A program made the position numbers and the translations under genes. Below the pieces are notes generated by a model. The model saw nothing but the letters and a program-made list of their open reading frames with translations. It made no database searches and was not told where the DNA came from. Below, one piece after another: positions 1-11,749 of a stretch of DNA of 64,000 nt (positions within the stretch are counted from its first letter, which is position 1; each line of letters starts with the position of its first letter). The DNA is from Thuidium tamariscinum (Eukaryota; Streptophyta; Bryopsida; Hypnales; Thuidiaceae), in the NCBI GenBank assembly GCA_947034885.2, contig OX344752.2, forward strand, positions 24,990,386 to 25,054,385. Direction: 5' to 3'.

Positions 1-42
1 TGGAGCAGTTTTAGTGAAAACATAGTCATGGTCCTTTAGGGG
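1..42. mobile_element. Right end of a TTAA-flanked repeat (family P)
   Basis: The window opens inside a repeat that ends with GGTCCTTTAGGGG followed by TTAA at 43-46. The same terminus recurs at about 2440-2456, 20248-20262 and 29209-29223, so this is the end of a copy that begins left of the window. A TTAA flank next to a short run of C/G at the end resembles piggyBac-type non-autonomous elements; that family assignment is inference. Confidence 0.5.
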
Positions 43-290
43 TTAATACAATATATATGTTGTGGAAAGTAAGTTGCATTTATAGTGGCTAGTCGACTAG
101 ATGAAAATTAGTCCACATTCCTATGAGGTTTTGGTAGATGAAATTTCCCCTTCGTTTTAATAGGAGTTGCATGTTTTAGTTTTAGTTATATTTCCATGGA
201 TAATGAACTCTTCTTACTTGTTAAAGTACCTCGTATGGTTCCCTAGGTTATTTTGTTGCTAGCTTGGTTGCTTGAAACTAAACAAAAGAA

Positions 291-627
291 GATTTCTAGC
301 CGATTTAGAAGACTGCGAGTTCCTGAATACTAGGATTGTTGTAGGAACGCCGGGAACTTTGCTACATCACTATGTTGACATGGTCAGGCAACTACCATGT
401 CAAATCATATTAATTAATTATTAAAAAAATTTAAAAAAATTAAAGAAATATATATTTTTTCTAAAATCTTTTTTCCTTTTTAATACACTCTAAATTTTTT
501 GAATTTTTTTAAAATTTCAAATTTTCAAAATTTCAAAATTCATACTAGAAGGTTTTGGTTTGCAACAATGGCAATAGTTTCAAAGAACAACCCTAAAACA
601 ATCTTCCAGAGGCCCAAAACTTCTCTT
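291..627 (+). repeat. Dispersed ~300-bp repeat, family N, copy 1
   Basis: This stretch begins with GATTTCTAGCC-ATTTAGAAGACTG, contains an AT-rich middle with TTAATTAATTA, and ends near AGGCCCAAAACTTCTC. It has two relatives: 23885-24198 in the same direction and 18825-19135 inverted. The two ends are loosely inverted (GAG-ATTTCT-GCC), so it may be a small TIR element. No coding capacity. Confidence 0.5.
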
Positions 628-1557
628 ATACTACATAGATAGCCCACTTGTATTCCTTTCAACAATTTGTAATTGTTTGAAGTATAAGATGCAATGCCAA
701 GTTCAATTTTTTCATTAATCTTTTAAGAAGGCATTTGACTAATGTAAGAGGCCTTTAGAAAAATCAATCATATTTTTTTCTATTGAAGGAATCTTTTGTT
801 CATATTTGTGGGAACAAATATCAAATTGATCTTTAAACCAAACTTTTTTTGTACTTTTGAGACCTTCTAGGAATTAGTTACAAACTTTTTTAAGGTGATT
901 GACAATGGTTAGAGAGATGTACATCTCATGTACATGGAAGAAAAGGCAAAATGTAATTTTGTATCATGATCACAAATAGTTAGAAAATACCTAGTGGATG
1001 CATGAGAATGAATTGAATTATTTTTTATCCTTATACTTTTGCTTTCACCTTGCTTTTCAATTTGTTTTTTTTCCTTGTAAATAATATTTGTTAAGAAAAT
1101 TTGTCTTGATTTTTATTTATACGTAATAATAGAAAATCATAATATAGACTATATTTTTTAATTAAATAATTATAGGGAGGATTTAATTTTGACCTTGGAG
1201 GTAAATATCCCCCTATAAAATACCCCATCGTTGCATGTGGTATACAAAAGTTACTAGGAGTGACCTACCCAGGAAAACTAATCAATTTCTGAGTCAATTT
1301 CCTATCTTCAAAAATTGTTTACAAAAATCTAGCCATAAATTGAGACTAAAGGTACTCATTAGTCACAATGACAATGAAGACTTCATTCAAAACAATCTTA
1401 AGAAAACATGACATTCAAAATGGATAACTAAACCGCCTTCAAGAGTCCTCTAAAGAGACTCTTTGGACATTAGGGGTTAAATGTGAGAGCCTATTGTTGA
1501 TTAAGAATACTTACACTTCATTCATTGCTTTGAAAATTTATAGTTTGTCATATTGCA

Positions 1558-1560
<3 letters not shown>
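628..1560. other. AT-rich sequence without gene
   Basis: No open frame or family signature stands out. A family-P-like terminus (GGACATTAGGGG then TTAA) lies at about 1466-1481, which may be the end of another degraded copy. Confidence 0.4.

Positions 1561-1639
<79 letters not shown>
1561..1639. repeat. (AT)n microsatellite
   Basis: About 39 uninterrupted AT dinucleotides. It directly precedes the family-P repeat at about 1645. Confidence 0.95.
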
Positions 1640-1644
<5 letters not shown>

Positions 1645-2452
1645 TGGACTTTTGAATGTAGGATCTTACATTTAATTATCATGAAAATGTGTGGAATAAA
1701 TTTCAAATATTTAGATTGCACAAATTACAAGATATTTGTGTTTAAAGTGAAAATAACAATTTTATTAGCACATTGTAAGACTAGATTTTTTTGACTTTGA
1801 ACCTTCTTAGCTTAAAAAATTTTGCATTACAAAATTTTGAGCTAAAAACATGTATAGAGGAAAATTTGATTGGCAATCTATGAAAAAAATGAATTCAAAA
1901 AAACTTTATTTTCATTCTAAAAGAATTATTGAGTAAAAATAGATAGGAGATAGAAAAAATATATAAATTATTAATATCTCTAAGATGAAATTAAAATGCA
2001 CTAATCCCAATGGTGAGATTATTCTATCAAGAAATTAAAATATATAGAAGTCCTTTTTGAAAAATTACAAATTACATTCATAAATAAATCCAACAAATTA
2101 TTTTTTGATAAGATGCTTAGATTGCCCCCAAAACATGATTGTCCATGATTTTCATGTAATTTATTCAAATGAAATAAATCAAAGCTTCATATATAGACAA
2201 AAATATAATCTATAATTTTTTTTTAAATTAAAATTTTTGAAATATTTTTTGGATGCCTGGTCTCCCTTATTTGAACTTATTTGGCATAACTTTTCTTGTT
2301 GGCATCAATTTGGAAAAAAATTATATTCCCATGAAGCTATTCACATTTTCTATCTTCAAAAAAAGTTTAAAAAAATCATGACATAAAATAAGATGGTATG
2401 TACATGCCCCAAAGCCCATTTGTTTGCCAAACAGAAAATGGTCCTTTAGTGG
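1645..2452 (+). mobile_element. Family P repeat, copy 1 (TTAA at right end)
   Basis: The right end is GGTCCTTTAGTGG followed by TTAA (2453-2456). The interior matches the copy at 19337-20258 (for example AATCAAAGCTTCA at about 2177 and 19970, AATGGTGAGATT at about 2010 and 19787). The left boundary is unclear and may be masked by the adjoining AT run. No transposase frame is present, so it is non-autonomous. Confidence 0.5.
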
Positions 2453-2710
2453 TTAAGAGCCTAAGTCCCTGAGCCTTTCTACTTGTGTTTTTCCTATGAA
2501 ATAAAAGCACGGACTTGTAGTTATCTCCGATGAAGCAAATTGTGTCTTTTTCAAAATCTAATTGTATATATGTTTATAGAACTTGTATATTAGAATGTTT
2601 TTTAGCTTTGAGTGTGAAATGTATGGGGGTTATGAGATTATAACAAGAAAAATGCACATATTTTATATTTAATATACTTCCATTGTCCACAATTTTTGAG
2701 AAATTTTTAT

Positions 2711-3487
2711 GGGTGATTGCAAGAAACACTTGTCCTATTTTTTGTCCCCTTGACCTCCAACAGGTAGCTTTTTGCTCATAACTTTTGCATAGTTTTCCCT
2801 ATCAAATTGAAATTTGTAATGAAGGTGCACACAAAAGTTTTATATGTTGTGTAATTTTTTCAATTTTTTCAAAATTAGTTTACTATTTTAAAACTGCCCC
2901 CGATTGGCTGTCTACCTTGGCCATTTTGGGGTTTTTTAGTCCTATTTTTGACTCAAAAATCCGAATTTGAAGCCACAAATTAGATAAGTTGGAGTTCTAC
3001 TAACATTTCAAGGATTGACGGTGAGTTTTTATAAAAATAGTAAAATGTCTATTGTCCACATGGGGTCAAAGTGACCTTCCTTTGCACAAATTCTATGAAG
3101 AGGGAAAAAAAATTTAGAGGAATTTTTTCTTGAAATGTGTGCACAATTTTGTTTTGAAAAATTGGTTTTGTAAAAATTATTTTGTAATTTATTTTTCAAT
3201 TATTAAAAATAAAAAGGTACACAGACCCTTTTTCTGCTATTTTCTGCTCTTTGTGGCTTGTGAAGTACTTGTAGTATTCCATAGTACTGCATAATACTAC
3301 ATAGTACTACATAATACTACATAGTACTACATTGACGGCCCAGATTTGCAAGTGCCCGAAATCGACGGTTGAAATTTGCAGGCGCGCGTCATACATGTTG
3401 TACTGTCAAAATTGCATACTACTACCAATACTATGCCAAAAAACAGCATTTTGAGCCAAAAACATGAAGTGTTTCTTGCAATCACCT
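2711..3487. mobile_element. MITE, family M (GGGTGATTGC ends), copy 1
   Basis: The left end GGGTGATTGCAAGAAACAC is repeated inverted at the right end (GTGTTTCTTGCAATCACC), and both sides are flanked by TTAT, a 4-bp target duplication. The 777-bp interior has no transposase. A 20-bp unit built on ATAGTACTACATAATACTAC is repeated in tandem at about 3271-3332. Further copies lie at 13510, 14960, 16051 and 17113. Confidence 0.85.
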
Positions 3488-4349
3488 TTATATAATTTTT
3501 TTTGAAATTAGGGGTGATATAAACAACTAATTCAAAATTGTGTTGGCACACTAAAATGCACTTTCAAAAACCTTAAGATAAAATCAAACTCATTACACAA
3601 TTCACCTTGCAATTCTTGAAATGCATTTTTTTGTTTTTACAATCGATAAGTAGAAACTGCAAATAACTCCTTATCAACACTTGTGTGTTTAAAAATTCAA
3701 TGGTAAAACAAATTCATGAAAATACTTGCATGTTTCAAAATTCAACATTTGGTGAAAGAAATTCATGAAAACACTTGCGTGTTTCAAAACTCAATGGTGA
3801 AACAATTTTTTAAAAACAATTTACTCTTTTCCATTGGAAATATTTTCAAATCTAATAGATAAGTGCAATTCTTTGGGTCTCAAAATCAAGTAAAATTGGC
3901 AAGCTTTTACTCTTCTACTAGTGGTGCAATGTATGTTTTTGAGGTTCTTTCAAAAATCAAATATTTACGTTTTTTGGTTGGTTAGGCAAGGGAGTTAGGG
4001 ATTAATGATAGAAACCAAGATCAAATTCTTCTTTTGATATTTTTAAGGTCCACTCTCACTTGGTGTTAAAGAATGTTGTTATTGAAGGTCTTAGGAACAA
4101 ATTTAGAGTTATTTTTGGATTAGATTCACATTGCAAACATCACCCCTAACTCCAATTGCAAACAAATGCTATGTAGGTGATTATACCTAATTCAACATTC
4201 ATATTTAGTTTGTTGCTTCAACATATATACCTTAACATAGATTGCTTGTTTTGTTTTGTTTGTTTCTTATATTGAAATCTCCTGAATCGTATATCCCCCT
4301 AGTCATATTTTTGGTACCATTAGAAAGCCTTCAACTAGGAAGGGTGCAT
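3488..4349. other. AT-rich sequence without gene
   Basis: Nothing recognisable, apart from short locally repeated phrases such as CACTTGTGTGTTT/CACTTGCGTGTTTCAAAA at 3680-3790, which look like a degenerate direct repeat of about 50 bp. Confidence 0.4.
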
Positions 4350-5705
4350 GGACTTTGTTTCAAGACACTCTAGCCTACAATATGAAAATGATTGAATTTT
4401 GAAGAAAAAAAATGGTTTTTACTTTATATATTTTGGTTGTGGCAACAATATAGGGCACACAAAGGTAAGAAGCTCAAAAATCGCTCATTTAAGGATTGGT
4501 CTACCTTTATCATGTATTTTTTTACATGTAAACATTTTCACTTATTTTTCAATCAAAGAAAAATAAATGAGGAATCTAACACAAGTCGTTTTATAATTTT
4601 TGAAGCATTTATGAGTTACTTATGAATTTTCAAACGAGATTTGATACAGGTCCCTATTTGTGATTTGTAGGCCTTCGAAACCCACACACATGCTTAGTTT
4701 AAAAAAGAACATGGTTTTGTTCATAAAGTAGCATTGCAACATGTAGAAAGTAATAGAGATGATTTCTAAATGCGACCCTTTCTAAAACTAAAATGAATAC
4801 TTGAATCAATCAGTATTTCAGATTTTTATACATTTGTAAGAAGGTAGTTGAACTACCAATTCTTATTTTGAATGAAATTAGTAGACACCTATCCACTTAG
4901 TTAAGAAAGAATCCATTGTGACTCTTAAACCATCCATTAAAGAAGTATAAATCAAATCTTATCATACTTTGATATAATCAAGAGGCCATTATAATACAAT
5001 TAGGTATCCATTTCACAGCCTCCTATAGGAGAGGGCTCATAAACTGCTGAGGCTTTTGCACCTGTCCACTAGGAGGCTCTGAAATGAATCATTTACTATG
5101 AGAAAATGAATTGTAGATTACATTGAAGCATGCTAAGACTTTGTTTTCACTAATTGAATGGATGGTTTTGAGAGTCCCATTGGGTTCATTCTCAACTATG
5201 TGGATAGGTGTCTCCTGATTATATTCAAAATAAAGATTGATTGTTGAACTACCTTCTCTCAAGTGATAAAAAAAATATGAAAGAATGATTTATTCAACCA
5301 TCCATTTCAGTTTTTGAAAGGGATGCATTTAGAAACAAATTATATCACTTTTGACATGTTGCACTCCTAGTTTTTGAACCAAGCCAGATTTTTTTTCAAA
5401 CTGCGCATGTATGGGTTTGCAAGGCCTACTGATCACCACTATGGGCCCTATGCTGGACTATGTTTGAAAATTCATAACTAATTCAATAATACTTCAAAAA
5501 TTATGAAACAACTTGTGTTAGAATCCTCATCTATTTCTCCTTGACTGAAAAATGAGTTAAAAAATATTCCAGTCCAAGGAAATATGTGAAAAGGGGGAAC
5601 CAGCCCTTAGATGAGCGGTTTCTGAACCTCTTACCTTACTAGACACTTGAAAATGCCTGCATTGGTTTAAAAATCCTCTCCTATAAGATAGTGTGTCAGA
5701 CAAAT
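4350..5705. mobile_element. Near-palindromic foldback element, ~650-bp arms
   Basis: The two halves are imperfect inverted copies of each other around a centre near 5050. Matching pairs can be followed from the centre outward: CAGCCTCCTATAGG near 5020 with CTAGGAGGCTCTG near 5075; GGATAGGTGTCTCC near 5200 with the reverse of CACCTATCC near 4890; AACATG/CATGTT near 4740 and 5358; GTAGGCC near 4668 with GGCCTAC near 5423; CTAACACAAGT near 4577 with ACTTGTGTTAG near 5510; CGCTCAT near 4483 with ATGAGCG near 5611. No transposase frame. Long arms suggest a Mutator-like or foldback element, but I could not fix the outer ends or a target duplication. Confidence 0.6.
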
Positions 5706-6179
5706 TAAAGTTTCCTTTGCCTGGGCCTTGGCGGAGGTACCACAGGCTGGTGGGACAAGCCCATTTTTATGACAGTGCGGTTGAGTGTGCAGCGAACAAA
5801 TTCACATTGTAAAAACATTGTTTTCTCTTACAGAAGGGGCAAAACAGTATTCTTCATTAAAATTCTGGAAATGTGTACAACGCAAGCAACATGCGGCTCA
5901 CACATGTGGCCTAAAAGAGGAATGTTCAGGCAAACGAGGTCTGAAGAATGTTCTGAGAAACAGTAACTCGGAACATTTGATTACACTTATATATAATAAT
6001 GATATCACTTAAACTAAACAAGTACTTATAATGTGTCACGTTTTCATCCGTGCAGTTTTTCATTAATTCTTGGTAAATCCTAATGACGTCCAAACTTTGA
6101 ATTGAATGAAAGCTTGCCACTTGAAGACGTTGACGTTGACGTGTTGCAATATGCTTTGTTTTAGATTTTTGCATGTTAA
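5706..6179. other. Unassigned sequence with short open frames
   Basis: Overlapping open frames of 65 to 82 codons occur on both strands at 5769-6174. None shows a recognisable motif, and the different frames exclude each other, so I do not call a gene. Confidence 0.3.
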
Positions 6180-6401
6180 TCCTTGAACGGTGATATGGAT
6201 GTTAAGTGTCTGATAGATGACAAAGAATCATTGTATGGAGGACAAAAATGCAACTACTTATCCTTAGAATTTTGAGGGAAAAGGAAAAATCTTCTACAAT
6301 GCTTTGATTTTCCATAAGTGCTTTTGGATTTTCATAAACTATTGATTCCAACGGTATCAAAATAGATGGTTTCATTATCATCAGGGTCTATCCTTCAAGG
6401 A
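6180..6401. mobile_element. TTAA-flanked MITE, piggyBac-like, copy 1
   Basis: TTAA at 6176-6179 and 6402-6405 bound a 222-bp element whose ends are inverted (TCCTTGAACGG at left, CCTTCAAGGA at right). The interior shares GATGACAAAGAATC and related phrases with the copies at 24656, 25541 and 61488. TTAA duplication plus a CCCTT-like end is the piggyBac signature, and the large piggyBac at 30067-47191 begins CCCTTTAGTGACC. Confidence 0.75.
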
Positions 6402-6405
6402 TTAA

Positions 6406-7014
6406 GTGCAAATTGTGTCACAATTTTTGTTGCCTTTTTCATTCATTCATTTGATCTTGCTAAATCTTGAAACAACTTTCCAATGAAATCCTATAGTTTA
6501 ATCTAAAAAAACATTTTCAATGCAATTGCATTGCAATGGATTGATTTCTACACTACAAACAAAATAGTTTGGTCCAAACATCATGAAGAATGAATGATAT
6601 GTTGAGATTCATAATTTGGCTACACATGCCTTACAAGCATACATAGCAAAGGCTATTCTTGTTGCCTTCTTCAAAGGTGACATGATCTCATATACCAATA
6701 CCTAGGAACTAATGGCAATTCCTAAGTCAAGGTTTATGATGAAAGGTAACAAAAAAATTCATTGATCACTACAAACAAGATTGAAAAGCACCCATTGGCA
6801 CAAGGAGCAATTTTCCCTTATTTTCAAACCAAGTGGTCCTTTTCCTCAAACTTAACTGTAATCAATCCACTTCCAACTCAAAACAATGCATAGGAACCTG
6901 AAACAAGATCTAAATTAATCAAACATGATGCAAATTTTGAGATGTTTAGATTGCCACATTGTCAAACATTACCAATTAGGTGCTGCCAATTGTTGAATGT
7001 TATGAATTAAGTGA
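6406..7014. other. AT-rich sequence without gene
   Basis: No open frame above background and no repeat partner noticed in the window. Confidence 0.4.
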
Positions 7015-7188
7015 AGTGATATTAGAGCCTTGCTTTCAAGACAAACAGAAGATTATTCAGCAAGACAAAAGCCTCCCAAGAATAAAAAGGTTGAGGGGAA
7101 ATATTCTACGGAGGTCAAGAAGAAGAGAAAACTAGAGAATAAACACGGGCGGTCAATTTACACGAACCCTGCTGCCATTGCTGAGTAA
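7015..7188 (+). other. Short lysine-rich open stretch, possible terminal exon remnant
   Basis: A stop-free stretch of 57 codons ends in TAA at 7186-7188. The last 40 codons read as a Lys/Arg-rich tail (KPPKNKKVEGKYSTEVKKKR, then LENKHGRSIYTNPAAIAE). There is no ATG and no upstream partner, so it could be the last exon of a gene or a gene relic, or chance. It lies in the relatively GC-rich island around the lyase gene. No family recognised. Confidence 0.2.
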
Positions 7189-8416
7189 TGTTTTAGAGAC
7201 ACAAGCCATTCTCATTCAATCATGCTCGATCAAGAGTTTATCAAAGTTCTAAACCCATTCTCTAAAGAAGGATATTAAGATTATACACTGGCAGGTACAA
7301 CCGTGTTCTTCACATTCAACTTTCCTTTCTTAGTTGCCACCTCTACAACGTTGAGTTAAGGTCTCAATTCCCGGGAGCTTGCATGAATTACACAGATACT
7401 GTATTGGGTGCAGGTGTTGAGCATCATCAAAGTTCGTCAACATCAGGGAGGTCTTCCACTTGCAAACGTTGTTGCATTGATCACTCCACAACAAGTGAAG
7501 ACCAGCAAGTGAAAATTTGTCAGCGTGCACGTGTGATTTGGAACAGATGACAGAAAAGCAGAGATTTGAAAATGCACAGTTTACATAGTCGCATCAGAAG
7601 TTGAGCTGGTTTTCCTTTCTCTCCTAATCAACAGCTCCACATAATTTATTGGCCTTTCTTGAGCTGATTCATGCTTCAAAATCACATGGATCCATGCGAC
7701 TTGGGTCACTTCCGTCAGAGCCTTCTGATCATCCATTTTCTCGAGAGTCATTCAGCGGTAGGAGCTCAGATTGAACCGCTCTTGCCACTACTTCCTGTAT
7801 TGCACTAATGTTGAACACGAGTAAGTGCACACAATTGACAACTGCAGGTCCCCAAACGAATTACAAAATCCCTTCATCAATCATCTTGAATTAAGATCTT
7901 AGAATTCACACGTTTGCTATAAGAATCATCAGTCATTTGAGCGCAAAGACCATTCAGTCGCATCGGCGGGACTTAAAACGACAAAATTGTGACAGTCAGC
8001 TACATAAAACCCTAAGAACTAGGACTGCTGATAATGTAGGTTTCAAAACTCCCACCTTGAAAAGTGCCAACCTTAGGAATGTCCACCATTACAATCAAAT
8101 TGACGTGACTCTGGGAATTGAATAGAACTCGGGGACCAATGAAACCGCTAACGTTTGAATCTTCTAATGCATTGCAGTCGTGACCAGATCCGAAATGCTT
8201 TCTTCTGATGCATAGCAGCAGTGGGAAGAGATGAGGGAGTCTAAGCTATGTCGAATGAACTCACCATCTGGGTAGGAGGGTGATCACTTGGATACGTCTG
8301 GCGAAGTCTCTACTCCATGAATCACATCAACAAAGATAATGGTAGTGAATAGACTTGAGGGACTTGGTCGTAGGATTACCTTAAAAATTCGTGATTCCGC
8401 AACGGAGATCACACAG
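7189..8416 (-). other. 3' flank of methionine gamma-lyase
   Basis: This 1.2-kb stretch has a more balanced base composition than the surrounding repeats and no convincing gene. On the minus strand an AATAAA-type poly(A) signal occurs at 7645-7650, about 770 bp beyond the lyase stop codon. Small open frames at 7330-7530 and 7937-8125 show no motifs. Confidence 0.35.
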
Positions 8417-9775
8417 CTAGCGCCCAGTGGCAACAGAATTCGGATTCACCAATTTGAGCGCGACGAGCGCCTCCAGCAGCTCCGCCCACCGCTGCTCCGT
8501 GGAGCCCGTGAACCCAATGGACATCCTCACCAACCCGGGTGAGATTCCCGCCACAGTCTTCTCCTCCTCTGACAAACCCGAGCTCGTGCTGGATCCCGAG
8601 CACGACATGAGCGTGTCGTGATAGCCTAAGCTCACTGCTATCCACCCGAAGTGGGTGACGTTTTGCAAGTATCGCATGAACTCCTGCGCTCTCTCCTTGC
8701 TGCCCAAATCCAAGCACATCATGCCTCCGTAACCGTACCCCTCGTTAAGAAGCTTCGTCATGAGCGCGAATTGGGGATGGTCCTCCAGTCCTGGGTAGAT
8801 GGGCTTCAACCCCAGCTTCTTCAAACGCTTCGCAAACACAAGCGCGCGAGCACCAAACTCTTTCATCCGGATGGCCAAGTGTGGGATGCGGAGCCCGATT
8901 TGGAAGGCGACGTGGGGGTCCATGGTCGGGCCCAGGAGCATGAGCGCGCCGTGGTGGAGGTCCATCATGGCGCTGATGAGATCCGCGGGGCCGCACACGG
9001 CGCCAGCAATGATGTCCCCAGCGCCGCTAATATACTTCGACAAGCTGTGTACGACCACGTCCGCACCCAAACGCGCGGGCGAGAGCAGCAGCGGCGCAAA
9101 CGTGTTGTCCACGACGGCGGTGAGTCCCTTGCTGTGCGCTAAATTCGAAAGTGTGGGGATGTTCGCGACGGCTAGACGTGGATTAGAGATCGACTCGAAG
9201 TAGAGAATCTTGGAATTCGGACGCACGGCCGCGGCAACAGCTTCTGTGTCGTCCACGTCCACGAACGTCGTCTGGATGTTGCAAGTGCGCGGCAAGAAAT
9301 GCGCGAGAAGGGCTTGTGTCCCCCCGTAGAGACGATTCGACGCCACGATGTGATCGCCGCTGGAACAGAGCTGGAGCACGACGGCAGTTATGGCGGACAT
9401 GCCGCTGGCGGTGCAGTAAGCGGCTTCCGTGTCCTCCATCGCGGCCATCTTGCGACCCAAACTGAGCACAGTCGGGTTGAAGTGCCGACTGTAAATGTAG
9501 AGGCCGTGCTCCGGGCCGAGCTCGCCCGCGAACAGCTTGTTCAGCGTCTGGGGCTCCATGATGGCAAACGTGGAAGAAGCTTCAATGGAGGGGTTCACCC
9601 CACCGTGTTGCCCCAGCTGCTGCGAGGAGGCATTGGCCAGGAGTTGCACGGGGTCGGGGAACTTCTTCACTGCGGGCGTAGCGCCGTCCTCAGCGTCGGA
9701 GCGATCGCCTAAGGCGCGCTTGAAGGCACCGTTTGGCTTCGTGTCTGCGGTACCGGTGGTGCTACTCACAGACAT
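8417..9775 (-). CDS. MGL: Methionine gamma-lyase (PLP-dependent)
   Basis: The product is a 452-residue pyridoxal-5'-phosphate enzyme of the Cys/Met metabolism family that cleaves L-methionine to methanethiol, 2-oxobutyrate and ammonia. In plants it acts in the cytosol in methionine turnover and supplies 2-oxobutyrate for isoleucine. Visible landmarks are YSRHFNPT (residues 95-102, contacts with the phosphate of the neighbouring subunit), ASGMSAI (123-129, phosphate loop), RLYGGT (148-153, Tyr150 stacks on the cofactor ring), VVDNTF (221-226, Asp223 pairs with the pyridine nitrogen), SLSKY (244-248, Lys247 is the Schiff-base lysine) and LVRMSIG (415-421, Arg417 for the substrate carboxylate). 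The position after Tyr-Gly that is Cys in bacterial lyases is Gly here. Length fits plant lyases (about 440 residues). The N-terminal 40 residues are low-complexity and do not look like a transit peptide. Single exon, start at the first ATG, stop TAG. All catalytic residues are present. Cystathionine gamma-synthase is less likely because the plant enzyme has a long plastid leader. Confidence 0.93.
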   Translation of the reverse strand: MSVSSTTGTADTKPNGAFKRALGDRSDAEDGATPAVKKFPDPVQLLANASSQQLGQHGGVNPSIEASSTFAIMEPQTLNKLFAGELGPEHGLYIYSRHFNPTVLSLGRKMAAMEDTEAAYCTASGMSAITAVVLQLCSSGDHIVASNRLYGGTQALLAHFLPRTCNIQTTFVDVDDTEAVAAAVRPNSKILYFESISNPRLAVANIPTLSNLAHSKGLTAVVDNTFAPLLLSPARLGADVVVHSLSKYISGAGDIIAGAVCGPADLISAMMDLHHGALMLLGPTMDPHVAFQIGLRIPHLAIRMKEFGARALVFAKRLKKLGLKPIYPGLEDHPQFALMTKLLNEGYGYGGMMCLDLGSKERAQEFMRYLQNVTHFGWIAVSLGYHDTLMSCSGSSTSSGLSEEEKTVAGISPGLVRMSIGFTGSTEQRWAELLEALVALKLVNPNSVATGR

Positions 9776-10700
9776 GGTGCTTCTAAGTCTCGACCACGCA
9801 GCGCCGGCTAGTGACGACGATTCAATTGCAATAAACCTAAATTTCTTTCAATCGATTGAGATTCCTCCTCGTGCAATCAAGCTTTCCTCTGCATGATCAA
9901 TACAGGTCCTGGGTAGCTAAATTCTGTCGGTGAGCAATAGCAAAATTGAGGAATTCGACAGTCAGACACTCGCACCTAGCTTGTAATTCTTCGGTGACCC
10001 CGGAATCAGTTGCTAGCTTCCACTAATCGATTGATCGACAAACACATGTAGATTCCACTCGCGGGCAGACGCAATATTCAGACACTGCACAGATTCGTGA
10101 ACACACAAAACATTCAACAATCACTCAGTGAGCAACAATCGTCCAGAGTGTCTTGCTTTGCATCACTCGTGCCGATGCATATCACATCTCCGAATTCATC
10201 AGGCTAGAAATTATGCTGCTCAAAGTTCGGTCATCCTCAAATCCAGTGCTACCAAGCCTCGTACTCTGAATGATTTTACCCTGTAATTGAGCACCGAAAG
10301 TCCTTTCCTGGGCCAAGCTAGTGTACTCTTCATGCAATCCAGGTGACGCTAGCTAGTTCATCAGTTAGCTGCGTGACGCGCAAGCTGCATGCGGTGAACT
10401 AGGAAGTTCGGGGAGAGGCCTCCCGATGATACTGTAGCAGAACCGACACTTTTGCAATGCCTTTCCGACTACGTGGAGGTAAATTATTCCATTATGGGAA
10501 CCCAACACGAATGCGAGAATTAGTGCGGCAATCCGGGAGAAGCAACATCAGAAGTTTATTCTAGTTTTTGGAGAGTTGTGAAAAAACTAAAAGGAAATTG
10601 AACCGTCCTGAGTGCAGCACTGGGGGCTACTTTTATATTTTACTCAGGATACATGTACCCATGAATGACTTGGATAGTTTTTGGGTGACACGGTGATACT
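9776..10700 (-). promoter_or_regulatory. 5' leader and promoter region of the lyase gene
   Basis: Upstream of the lyase start lies about 900 bp of balanced composition without a gene. On the minus strand a TATAAAAG box is readable at 10630-10637. If used, it would give a leader of roughly 830 nt, possibly with an intron. Both the box and the leader are inferences. Confidence 0.3.
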
Positions 10701-10921
10701 GTAGTTGCATGATACAGTACTTGATCCTTAACCATTACTTTTTCATCTACGGTTTGCAAGTTGTTCTAATCAACGGTGGCTTCACCTTTGGCTTTTGCAC
10801 AAGAAGAATACTTGCAATCCGTTGGAAGAAATTCTACAAAGATGCTACAGACACTAAATGTCCAATGGATGATAGAGAATCCTTTTCTATAGGACAGAAG
10901 TTCAAATGTTCATCTCCATGG

Positions 10922-11225
10922 TGAATTTCATTAGAATGGCAAAATTCCAATATTTTAACGCTTTTTACAATTCAGATTGTGCACTCTGAAATCTAAATTA
11001 GTGATAGATTTTTGAAATTTATGCTTGTCGTAGTTGTCTAAAATTTGTACCTATCTAAGATATTTCAGAGTGCACAATCTGAAATCTAAATCAATCATAG
11101 ATTTTTGAAATCTATATGAATCCCAGATGTTTGGAAATCTATACCAATTCTAAATGTCATTTTTCAGTTCAAACTATATGGTTTGAAAAATGGCATATGG
11201 AATATCACCATTTTAACAAACTTTG
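10922..11225. repeat. Repeat with partial inverted ends (family R)
   Basis: The left side (GAATTTCATTAGAATGGCAAA) and right side (ATCACCATTTTAACAAACTTTG) are loosely inverted. Inside, a unit containing TGCACTCTGAAATCTAAAT occurs twice in direct orientation (about 10980 and 11069). Related phrases occur at 13347, 19290 and 20730, so this is a dispersed non-coding element. Confidence 0.4.
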
Positions 11226-11749
11226 CCATCTTTGAAATTTAGTTTAAAAAAAAGGTCTTGTAGAGTAGTTTGATCTTTAATGAGTACTCTAACTTATTGT
11301 AGGTTTTTTCTTAAAGCAAAGGATTCATAGGGTACTATACTCCAAAGGCTGATTTCCACGGTGACCAACTCAGCATTCTATCGTTACTAATATAGTAAGG
11401 AGTAAATTGCATGGTTGCCAGTATGGAACATTTTCTTTTTTCATTTTTTATGAAGTGCCAAAGTAGCGAAGTAAAATGTTATTGTGGTGCTCCAAATTTC
11501 AACATTCATCTACATATTGGATAGAAAATATCACATTTGTACATACCACATGTCTAAAATTATTTTTCATCCACAATTTGGTGATTTCATCCAAGATTTT
11601 TTTGACAGTTCAAAGTTTTCTGGGGCAATCTGGCACCAGAAAGCCCAAAATAAAAGCCCTGGCACGGAATAAACGAGTGGCCGGCTCTGATTCCAACACG
11701 TACATTTTCGGTGCTGATGAAGTTTCTGGTGATACCCTAACTTATTAGA
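11226..11749. other. Sequence without gene
   Basis: Only short overlapping open frames (11476-11748) with no recognisable motif. Confidence 0.35.

Noticed and set aside
1561-1639. AT run as an origin or matrix attachment site
   Set aside because: It is a plain dinucleotide microsatellite; nothing else in the sequence supports a function.
3271-3332. Regular short repeats as a CRISPR-like array
   Set aside because: Units are contiguous with no unique spacers, and the setting is a eukaryotic MITE.
8417-9775. Cystathionine gamma-synthase as the identity of the lyase
   Set aside because: The plant synthase has a long plastid leader; this protein has only a short low-complexity N-terminus and the overall pattern of plant methionine gamma-lyase.
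8427-9896. Several long open frames on the plus strand and in other minus frames overlapping the lyase
   Set aside because: They are shadows of a GC-rich coding sequence whose own frame carries every family motif.
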